A stretch of 47,975 bases of DNA from Eubacteriales bacterium (GTDB lineage: Bacteria; Bacillota; Clostridia; Lachnospirales; Lachnospiraceae), in NCBI GenBank assembly GCA_030524715.1, contig JAUNGB010000036.1, positions 1 through 47,975 of the forward strand, written 5' to 3'. Below, piece after piece: positions 41,683 to 47,975 of this stretch. Each line of letters starts with the position of its first letter. Position 1 is the first letter of the stretch. The notes under the pieces are model-generated. The model had not been told where the DNA came from and did not search any database. It worked only from the letters and a program-made list of their open reading frames with translations. The translations under genes were made by a program, and so were the position numbers.

Positions 41683-42804
41683 GTAGTTGCCATTGATTCA
41701 TTTAAGGGAAGTCTTAGTTCCGTTGAGGCGGGGATGGCTGCCAAGGAAGGGATATTAAAAGCCTGTGGTGATGCAGAAGTGGTTGTGAAGCCGCTGGCAG
41801 ATGGCGGGGAGGGCACGACAGAGGCGCTTGTAGAAGGAATGAATGGAAGATATGTAGAAATAGAAGTGACAGGACCTATGGGAGCGACGACGGCCGCCAG
41901 ATATGGAATTGTTGGAAATGGAACAACGGCCGTCATGGAAATGGCGGAAGCGTCAGGGATCATATTGGTAAAAAGAGAAGACCTGAACCCATGGAAAGCA
42001 TCTACAACAGGAGTGGGGGAGATGATTATCGACGCCATAGAACGGGGCTGCCGGGAGTTTATCATTGGGATTGGCGGAAGCGCTACAACAGAAGGCGGGA
42101 TAGGAATGCTGCATGCTTTGGGATATCGTTTTTATGATGCTGCCGGGGAGGTTTTGCCGCCTGTTTTTGAAAGTCTGGGTAAGATTGAAAGAATCAGCTC
42201 CGAACATGTGAGGGAGGAATTAAAAGAATGCCATTTTCAGGTGGCCTGCGATGTGACAAATCCGTTGTGCGGAGAAAATGGAGCCATATATGTGTTTGGG
42301 CCGCAGAAAGGCGTAAGAATGGAAGAAAAAAAGTTCATGGACGGCGCTATGGGGCATTATGCCGTAAAAACAACGGAATTTACAGGGAAGGATAACAGTC
42401 ATAAAGAAGGAGCAGGCGCGGCAGGGGGACTGGGTTTTGCATTTTTGAGTTATCTTCCCAATACAGAACTCAAATCAGGAATCAGTATTGTACTGGAAGC
42501 AATCGGACTGGAAGATGAGCTAAAGGATGCGGATGTTGTAGTTACCGGAGAAGGCCGGCTGGATTTCCAGACTGCTATGGGAAAAGTACCGGTAGGTGTG
42601 GCGCGTCTTGCAAAAAAATATGGCTGCAAGGTGGTAGCCTTTGCGGGAAGCGTGACGGAAGAGGCCGGAAAATGCAATGAAGAGGGAATCGATGCATTTT
42701 TCCCGATCGTTCGGGGTGTGACAACTCTTGAAGAGGCAATGGATCCGGAGACTGCAAAGAAAAACATGGCGCTTTCTGCAGAGCAGGTTTTCAGGCTGTT
42801 ATAA
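41674..42804 (+). CDS. glycerate kinase (GarK/GlxK family)
   Basis: An enzyme of 376 residues predicted to phosphorylate glycerate to phosphoglycerate, the last step of hexuronate, glucarate or serine-glyoxylate breakdown. Family motifs are VVAIDSFKGSLSSVEA, PLADGGEGTTEAL, GIGGSATTEGGIGMLHALG and TGEGRLDFQTAMGK. It lies before a LacI regulator and a sugar module, which would supply glycerate if the sugar is a uronic acid or apiose-type sugar. Its start codon lies in the duplicated block, so it may be read through from the immunity operon. Confidence 0.93.
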   Translation: MKAVVAIDSFKGSLSSVEAGMAAKEGILKACGDAEVVVKPLADGGEGTTEALVEGMNGRYVEIEVTGPMGATTAARYGIVGNGTTAVMEMAEASGIILVKREDLNPWKASTTGVGEMIIDAIERGCREFIIGIGGSATTEGGIGMLHALGYRFYDAAGEVLPPVFESLGKIERISSEHVREELKECHFQVACDVTNPLCGENGAIYVFGPQKGVRMEEKKFMDGAMGHYAVKTTEFTGKDNSHKEGAGAAGGLGFAFLSYLPNTELKSGISIVLEAIGLEDELKDADVVVTGEGRLDFQTAMGKVPVGVARLAKKYGCKVVAFAGSVTEEAGKCNEEGIDAFFPIVRGVTTLEEAMDPETAKKNMALSAEQVFRLL

Positions 42805-42821
42805 AAGCAGATCATGTCCGC

Positions 42822-42850
42822 TTTACAAGTACGCCCATTTTTACTATAAT
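42822..42850 (+). promoter_or_regulatory. promoter of the lacI-type gene
   Basis: TTTACA (42822-42827), 17 bp, TATAAT (42845-42850). Confidence 0.7.
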
Positions 42851-42886
42851 TAAACATATTTAAATCGAATGGCAGAGGTGTTTAAT

Positions 42887-43912
42887 TTGAAAATAAAAAT
42901 GGTGGATGTGGCGAGATACCTGGGGGTTTCAAAAGCAACCGTTTCTCTGGCTGTCAATGGGAAACCTGGCGTTAACGAGCAGACCAGGCAAAAGATCCTT
43001 CAATGCATCGAAGAAATGGAAAAAAATGATGGAATCATACAGGAGAAAGAAGTATCCAAAACAGTACGGTTATTCCGGATTATCAAGGTTGTAATCATTA
43101 ATCACCGGAAACAGGTGGTTTGTGATCCCGAACTGGATCTCTGGTCGGATGTTCTCAGGACTTTTGACGCAGAGGCACGGAAGAGGGGATATTTATACGG
43201 CCTTACTTATTTGAATGAAACGGAAGGGGATCTGCAGGGGATCATAGATGAATGCAATATAGATATGGTTGCGGGAGTCATTTTGTTCGGAACGGAAATG
43301 TCCCCGGCGGATTATGCTTTTGTGGGCAGGATTCATAAGCCGCTGATCATTTATGATTATGAAATGCCCGACGGGTCCTATAGTTCAGTCTGCATTGATA
43401 ATGCCAGGGCTGTGGAGATGTCGCTGGATCTTCTGAAAAAGGCCGGCGCATCGGAAATCCAGTATTTCAGTACCGGCAAGGATATCTATAATTTTGAAAA
43501 ACGAAGAGAAGCGTTTCACAATACGTTGTTGAAGCGGGGGGAATTTCCCCAAAAAGGAGACATTATTCCATTGGGGAATTCCATTGCGGAAATTACGGAG
43601 CAGGCGGCGGCCTACTTAAGCGCACATAAGCTGCCGGATGCATTTATTTTAGAAAATTATCAGGTATCTATCGGTGTTCTGACAGCAATCCGCAGGCTGG
43701 GAATTACAGTTCCGCAAAGCATAAAGCTTGTGGGGATTGATGAAGTGCCGGATTATATTGTGCCGGATTTTAAATTGACGCAGGTGCGTATCCCCCATGT
43801 GGAACGGGCCGCCATAGCTATGAGTTTGCTGGATAAAGAAATCACAGGCCTTTGGAATACGAAGATCAGGGTTTTTGCGGTGCCGGTATTGATCAATGGC
43901 AAAAGCGTATAA
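42887..43912 (+). CDS. LacI-family regulator
   Basis: A protein of 341 residues. The N-terminal HTH and hinge (KMVDVARYLGVSKATVSLAV) are followed by a periplasmic-binding-protein-like ligand domain (VAGVILFGTEM, IYDYEMPDG, VGIDEVPDYI). TTG 42887 is preferred because AGAGGTG is six to seven bases upstream; ATG 42869 has no ribosome binding site, and ATG 42899 is a shorter alternative. It likely represses the transporter and hydrolase that follow, sensing their sugar. Confidence 0.9.
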   Translation: MKIKMVDVARYLGVSKATVSLAVNGKPGVNEQTRQKILQCIEEMEKNDGIIQEKEVSKTVRLFRIIKVVIINHRKQVVCDPELDLWSDVLRTFDAEARKRGYLYGLTYLNETEGDLQGIIDECNIDMVAGVILFGTEMSPADYAFVGRIHKPLIIYDYEMPDGSYSSVCIDNARAVEMSLDLLKKAGASEIQYFSTGKDIYNFEKRREAFHNTLLKRGEFPQKGDIIPLGNSIAEITEQAAAYLSAHKLPDAFILENYQVSIGVLTAIRRLGITVPQSIKLVGIDEVPDYIVPDFKLTQVRIPHVERAAIAMSLLDKEITGLWNTKIRVFAVPVLINGKSV

Positions 43913-43934
43913 TTGATGTTGTAAAAGAAATAAT

Positions 43935-43986
43935 GCCAGTATTTAAACTTTTTAAACAAAATGTTTGAAATACTGGCTGTTTTTTT
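43935..43986. terminator. terminator after the lacI-type gene
   Basis: GCCAGTATTT (43935-43944) pairs perfectly with AAATACTGGC (43968-43977), followed by a run of seven T residues after TG. Confidence 0.85.
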
Positions 43987-44058
43987 GTCCTTTTTATATA
44001 AAAATCCATAGATTGTTTTTTGCAAAACATAGAAATGGTTTAAAAATGCATAAAAACG

Positions 44059-44087
44059 TTGAAAATCCAAACAAAATAAAGTATAAT
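44059..44087 (+). promoter_or_regulatory. promoter of the GPH transporter
   Basis: TTGAAA (44059-44064), 17 bp, TATAAT (44082-44087). TGGTT[T/A]AAA-like elements lie on both sides (near 44037 and 44107) and could be regulator half-sites. Confidence 0.65.
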
Positions 44088-44156
44088 ATGTTTATAAAAT
44101 TCAACTGGTTAAACTAATCTTAAACACGAAAAACAAAAACGAAAAGGAGAAAAAAG

Positions 44157-45527
44157 ATGAAGAAAGATGCAAATGCCTATGAAGGCGAAAACCGTTCTCT
44201 TCATATGAAAGAGAGGATTGGTTATGGAGTCGGTGATTTTGCCAACAACATGATGTATGCCCCGGTAAATTCGTTCTTTACGTACTTTTTAACGAATGTA
44301 GCCGGCCTTGGCGCGGGGGTGGTCGGAACACTGCTTCTGGTGTCGCGGCTGATGGACGGCGTCAGCGACCTGATCGTTGGAACATTTATGGAGAAAATTC
44401 ACAGTAAGCATGGAAAAGCCCGTCCGTGGCTTCTCTGGTGGTGTGTTCCTTTTGCAATATCTCTTGTGCTGATGTTCAGCGCTCCGGATTTCGGGACTAC
44501 GGGGAAAATCGTATATGCATTTTTAACTTACAACCTGGCTGTTACCATCGTTTATACTGCTATTAACCTTCCTTTTGGCTCGCTGGCGGCATTGATGACA
44601 AAAAATCAAACGGAACGGGGATACCTGAATATCTCTAAAATGGTATTTGCTTTTGGCGGCGGTATGGTGGTGAACGCGGCAACGCTCCCAATGGTTAAAT
44701 TCTTCGGCAACGACTCTGCGGCATGGCAGAAAACCTTTTTAGTATACGGCGTTGTGGCGATTGTGCTCTTTTTAGTCGTGTTTTTTACAACGAAAGAAGC
44801 GGTTACCGAATCAGCGGAAGAAAACGGGAAAGTTGAAAAAGTTAATATTAAGGATGCGCTGATCAGTTTAGTGAAAAATAAGTACTGGATTCAGCTTCTG
44901 GCTATTTTCTTTTTAAACAGCACGGTAAATGCCTTTATTGGTGTGAATGTATATTATGCACAGTACATTATGGATGATACTTCCTTGGTAGGCACATTGT
45001 CTCTGTTTCAAAATATAGCTTCTTTCGCGGCTTTTGCAGTTTGTACAGTGATCATCCGTAAAATCGGAAAACAGAGGATTGCCATCGGCGGCGTGGCTAT
45101 TTCCTTTGTGGGGTATGCAATGGTTCTGTTAAACCCGACCAGTTATGCTGTATTATATACTTCTGCCGTCGTCAAGGGAATTGGAAATGCGGCTTTGTCC
45201 GGCGTTATGTATGGAATGCTGGCAGATACAGTTGAGTACAACGACTGGCATTCCGGTATTCGTGCAGAAGGTCTGGTATTCAGCGCAAACTCTATCGGAC
45301 AGAAGGTAGGCTCCGGTATTGGTTCCGCAGTGCTTGGATGGGTTCTTGCAGCGTTTGGTTTTGTGAGCTCTTCTGCTGTGCAGCCTGAGTCGGCAATTAA
45401 TGGTATCCGCGTTATCTTCCTGTATGTCCCGCTGGTAGTATTTGCGGCAATGTTTGTCATCCTGCTGTTTTATAAGCTGGATAAAGAATATGACGGGATT
45501 ATCGCTGAACTGGGCAAAAGAAAATAA
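44157..45527 (+). CDS. GPH-family sugar:cation symporter (MelB-like)
   Basis: A membrane protein of 456 residues with 12 predicted helices. RIGYGVGDFANNMMY at the N-terminus, SRLMDGVSDLIVGTFMEK and KHGKARPWLLW are signatures of glycoside-pentoside-hexuronide transporters. It likely imports a glycoside for the hydrolase encoded next. The ATG at 44157 follows AAAAGGAG. It is probably controlled by the LacI regulator just upstream. Confidence 0.92.
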   Translation: MKKDANAYEGENRSLHMKERIGYGVGDFANNMMYAPVNSFFTYFLTNVAGLGAGVVGTLLLVSRLMDGVSDLIVGTFMEKIHSKHGKARPWLLWWCVPFAISLVLMFSAPDFGTTGKIVYAFLTYNLAVTIVYTAINLPFGSLAALMTKNQTERGYLNISKMVFAFGGGMVVNAATLPMVKFFGNDSAAWQKTFLVYGVVAIVLFLVVFFTTKEAVTESAEENGKVEKVNIKDALISLVKNKYWIQLLAIFFLNSTVNAFIGVNVYYAQYIMDDTSLVGTLSLFQNIASFAAFAVCTVIIRKIGKQRIAIGGVAISFVGYAMVLLNPTSYAVLYTSAVVKGIGNAALSGVMYGMLADTVEYNDWHSGIRAEGLVFSANSIGQKVGSGIGSAVLGWVLAAFGFVSSSAVQPESAINGIRVIFLYVPLVVFAAMFVILLFYKLDKEYDGIIAELGKRK

Positions 45528-45540
45528 ATGTGCCGAATTC

Positions 45541-45573
45541 GTTACTGGTTACACCGGAGGTGTGAACAGTAAC
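45541..45573. promoter_or_regulatory. 15-base inverted repeat before the hydrolase promoter
   Basis: GTTACTGGTTACACC pairs with GGTGTGAACAGTAAC at 13 of 15 positions around a 3-base loop. No T-run follows, so it may be an operator or activator site rather than a terminator. Confidence 0.5.
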
Positions 45574-45581
45574 AATAGATT

Positions 45582-45610
45582 TTGACATATTCAGCTTTTT
45601 ACAATAATAT
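45582..45610 (+). promoter_or_regulatory. promoter of the DUF5060/DUF5605 hydrolase
   Basis: TTGACA (45582-45587), 17 bp, TAATAT (45605-45610), directly after the inverted repeat. Confidence 0.75.
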
Positions 45611-45692
45611 AGATCTTAAATCGTGGTGCATAGAGCTGATATGATTAGAGATGACAGAGAAATAACATAGAAACGACTAGGGAGGCGTAAAG

Positions 45693-47183
45693 ATGACAGA
45701 ACAATATAAAGTATTTGAAGCTGATCTGGCCGGAACGGATAAGGGGAATCCCTATACTGATATCTGGTTAAAAGCAGCTTTTATGAATGACTCTGAAATA
45801 GTAGAGGTAAATGGATTTTATTGCGGGAACGGTAATTATAAAGTGCGTTTCATGCCTACAAAAACAGGTGTGTGGACTGCTGTTACGAAATCCAATGATC
45901 CCGCGTTAAACAATATTGAATTGACCTGTGAGTGTACTCCTGCAAAAGATGGGAATCATGGGCGGGTATTGTTAAAGAGTGATGTCCGTCCGCAGAGTTC
46001 TTCTTCTGAGGAAGATAAGTTTCACTTTGCATATGAAGACGGCACGCGCTTTCAGCCGTTTGGCACCACCTGCTATGCCTGGATCAACCAGCCGGAAGAA
46101 ATTCAGGAGCAGACACTGGAAACCTTAAAAAATTCCTGCTTCAATAAGGTGAGAATGTGTATCTTTCCTAAGTTTTACACTTATAATACTGCAAATCCAA
46201 AATATTATGCTTTTGAAGGAAATGAAAAAGACGGTTTTGATTTTACCCGTTTCAACCCCATATTTTGGGAAAACCTGGAGAAACGTATCAGGCAGTTGGA
46301 CGACCTGGGAATCGAGGCCGATGTGATCTTGCTGCATCCTTATGATAAATGGGGATTCTCCAAAATGGATAAAGAGACAGACATATTTTATCTGAAATAT
46401 GCGGCAGACCGTCTCTGCCATTTCAAAAATGTGTGGTGGTCTTTGGCAAATGAGTTTGATCTGCTTCCATGGAAGACGGTGGAAGACTGGGAATCGTATG
46501 CACGTGTAGTTATGAGAAGGGATTCTTATGGACATCTCCGTTCCATTCATAATTGCGTGAAATTGTATGACCATACCCGTCCATGGATCACCCATGTAAG
46601 CATTCAGCGCATTGACGTCTACAAGACGGCGGAAGCGGTCAGCGAATGGCGAAAGCTGTACCAGAAACCTATTGTCGTGGATGAGTGTGCTTATGAAGGA
46701 AATATTAATTTTGGCTGGGGGAATATTACAGGGGAAGAAATGACCAGGCGTTTCTGGGAAGGCTGTATCCGCGGCGGATATTTGTCCCATGGGGAGGTTT
46801 ATGTCCAGTATGAACAGATTTGGTGGTCCCATGGAGGAAAGCTGCATGGAACTTCTCCGGAGAGGATCGCTTTTTTGAGGAAGGTTATGGAGGAAGCACC
46901 CGAAGGAGCTGCGCCATTAAAAATAACTCCGGAAAACCATGAAGCAAACTGGGATGTTCCGTGTTTATGCAAAGAAGATGATAATTCCTATTTCCTGTAT
47001 TATTTTGGCTTCTTTAAGCCTTTATTCCGTACATATGAATTACCGGAAGGCTGTGCTTATGAGATCGAATTGATCGATACATGGGATATGACCATCCATA
47101 AATTGCCCGGAACCTATTCGGGAAGTATTAAGATCGATATGCCGGAAAAACAGTATATGGCTATACGGATGAAGAAGGTCTGA
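45693..47183 (+). CDS. putative glycoside hydrolase (DUF5060, DUF4038-like barrel, DUF5605)
   Basis: A cytoplasmic protein of 496 residues without signal peptide. The N-terminal beta domain (residues about 5-90) resembles DUF5060. The barrel starts FAYEDGTRFQPFGTTCYAW like DUF4038-type, apiosidase-related hydrolases, and a C-terminal beta domain matches DUF5605. Glu in WWSLANEFDLL is the likely acid/base and Glu in PIVVDECAYEG the likely nucleophile, in positions usual for clan GH-A barrels. It follows the GPH transporter, so it probably cleaves the imported glycoside. The substrate is unknown. Confidence 0.8.
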   Translation: MTEQYKVFEADLAGTDKGNPYTDIWLKAAFMNDSEIVEVNGFYCGNGNYKVRFMPTKTGVWTAVTKSNDPALNNIELTCECTPAKDGNHGRVLLKSDVRPQSSSSEEDKFHFAYEDGTRFQPFGTTCYAWINQPEEIQEQTLETLKNSCFNKVRMCIFPKFYTYNTANPKYYAFEGNEKDGFDFTRFNPIFWENLEKRIRQLDDLGIEADVILLHPYDKWGFSKMDKETDIFYLKYAADRLCHFKNVWWSLANEFDLLPWKTVEDWESYARVVMRRDSYGHLRSIHNCVKLYDHTRPWITHVSIQRIDVYKTAEAVSEWRKLYQKPIVVDECAYEGNINFGWGNITGEEMTRRFWEGCIRGGYLSHGEVYVQYEQIWWSHGGKLHGTSPERIAFLRKVMEEAPEGAAPLKITPENHEANWDVPCLCKEDDNSYFLYYFGFFKPLFRTYELPEGCAYEIELIDTWDMTIHKLPGTYSGSIKIDMPEKQYMAIRMKKV

Positions 47184-47211
47184 ACGTATTTTGGCCAGAT
47201 ACAAAAAATGC

Positions 47212-47241
47212 TTGACTGTCTGCCTGGGAAGATAGCATAAT
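47212..47241 (+). promoter_or_regulatory. MerR-like promoter
   Basis: TTGACT (47212-47217) and CATAAT (47236-47241) are 18 bp apart, with an imperfect dyad CTGTCTGCC-TGGGAAGATAG between them. A long spacer with an internal dyad is the layout of MerR-controlled promoters. About 125 bases of leader follow (ACGTC near 47270 can pair with GACGT near 47321), with no known riboswitch recognised. Confidence 0.45.
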
Positions 47242-47371
47242 ATAAGGAGAAAACACTTTTTACCTCTACGTCAGTTAGGGCAATACATCATTGTGCTTAT
47301 TACTTCAGGATTAGTGAAACGACGTACCGGGAGCCTGTTTTCATTATCATTAGGTTATAGGAGGGACAGAA

Positions 47372-47701
47372 ATGAACGAAGTGATTGAAAAGGTACAGGA
47401 AATGATAAGCGCTCCGTCATGCTGCGCAGAATTAAAGGCTGCCGGCCAGGCATATCTGGATGCCGCCGGAACCGAAAAGGAGGAAGATGCAAAAGCAGCG
47501 CTGCTTGCGGAAATCCAGCAGGATATCATGCCCATTGACGGTTTAATCGGTTTTGCCGGTTCAGAAATGGGAACAAAGGTATTTGGCGAACAGGCTGCAG
47601 CTATTTTGCAGCATGCGAAGGACGTCAAAGCCAACGGCGGTATTTATTGTGACTGTCCGGCATGCGCAGGCGCTGCGGCAGTGATGGAATTACTGAAATA
47701 A
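47372..47701 (+). CDS. small Cys-containing conserved protein
   Basis: A protein of 109 residues with paired Cys near the N-terminus (SAPSCCAE) and a CDCPACAG cluster near the C-terminus, which could bind a metal or form disulfides. Helical and acidic in between. Similar short proteins are common in Lachnospiraceae and are sometimes labelled Hsp90-like without support; I would not use that name. ATG 47372 follows TAGGAGGGAC. The MerR-like promoter suggests a metal or redox response. Confidence 0.7.
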   Translation: MNEVIEKVQEMISAPSCCAELKAAGQAYLDAAGTEKEEDAKAALLAEIQQDIMPIDGLIGFAGSEMGTKVFGEQAAAILQHAKDVKANGGIYCDCPACAGAAAVMELLK

Positions 47702-47723
47702 ATATAGAGATTACGTTTATTAA

Positions 47724-47764
47724 GAACCGCTTTTCCAAGAGAAATCCTGAAAGAGCGGTTTTTC
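47724..47764. terminator. terminator after the Cys-containing protein
   Basis: AACCGCTTTTCC and the complementary GAAAGAGCGGTT form a stem followed by T residues. Nearly the same hairpin ends the ABC exporter operon at 31465. Confidence 0.75.
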
Positions 47765-47771
47765 CAATTCA

Positions 47772-47799
47772 TTATAAATTCATTAGAATTGCAAGTTTA
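47772..47799 (+). promoter_or_regulatory. second copy of the immunity-operon upstream block
   Basis: The sequence from TTATAAATTCATTAGAATTG to AAGTTTA matches 36610-36636 with one substitution and one inserted base. No obvious -10 box follows. It may control a gene beyond the window. In 47800-47975 I see only a small basic 21-codon frame (47843-47908, MKVKKLRGRYARKAQI) with weak support. Confidence 0.4.
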
Positions 47800-47975
47800 T
47801 TCAGATGAGACAAACAGCCGCATTCTACTGAAAAAGAGCAGGATGAAGGTGAAAAAACTGCGCGGACGATACGCGCGAAAAGCGCAGATAAGAAATTTGC
47901 AGGATTAATAATCAGGAGGACAAGTGTGAATCTGTAACTTGAATTTTGGGCGCACTATCCCCTTGGTGGAAAAAC

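Noticed and set aside
46125-46847. 240-codon minus-strand ORF
   Set aside because: It is antisense to the DUF5060/DUF5605 gene, which has good motifs, ribosome binding site and promoter.
47930-47975. Possible group II intron end (GTGCGCCC on the minus strand)
   Set aside because: Only eight bases resemble an intron start and the following bases do not continue the pattern.

Overview
The window looks like a chromosomal segment of a gut Firmicute of the class Clostridia, most likely family Lachnospiraceae. This is inferred from moderate GC, AGGAGG-type ribosome binding sites, YesM/YesN-type two-component regulation, sugar ABC importers without their own ATPase, and the protein families present. 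No rRNA, tRNA or CRISPR array was recognised. Nearly all genes are on the + strand; the clear minus-strand genes are an IS transposase and one TetR regulator.

Bases 1-6500 are an accessory, lower-GC patch: the 3' part of a Fic gene, an XRE / ImmA-IrrE peptidase / PIN-like trio, an IS982-family element with a 7-bp target duplication, a frameshifted HxlR remnant, an AAA+ DUF4143-type ATPase whose promoter is bracketed by two GCGA-N4-TCGC palindromes, and a low-molecular-weight tyrosine phosphatase preceded by stacked inverted repeats. Bases 6550-10000 hold a GT8 glycosyltransferase, a radical-SAM gene remnant that lost its core, a PrsW-type membrane protease and an acyl-ACP thioesterase. The first two share a duplicated promoter/operator module.

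Bases 10300-27100 form a gram-positive polysaccharide utilisation locus: GH2, GH43, GH115, a sugar ABC importer (binding protein and two permeases), a second solute-binding lipoprotein beside a YesM/YesN kinase and regulator, and a GH28. The gene content suggests a glucuronic-acid-decorated xylan or a similar plant glycan. The first binding protein has Tyr where the lipobox Cys should be, and the GH43 start lies in a perfect 30-bp tandem duplication.

Bases 27100-36300 hold regulated export genes: TetR with a heterodimeric ABC exporter, a divergent TetR/MATE pair, a DUF2798 protein and MarR/MATE. Palindromic operator candidates are visible for several of these. A 219-bp MITE-like element follows.

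Bases 36680-41000 encode a lantibiotic-immunity-type ABC transporter (LanF, LanE, LanG) with its own response regulator and kinase, but no recognisable lantibiotic precursor. The 3' end of the kinase gene is duplicated (265 bp, offset 670 bp) around a small inserted gene. Bases 41670-47180 form a second sugar module: glycerate kinase, LacI regulator, GPH-family transporter and a DUF5060/DUF5605-type putative glycoside hydrolase. The window ends with a small Cys-containing protein behind a MerR-like promoter.
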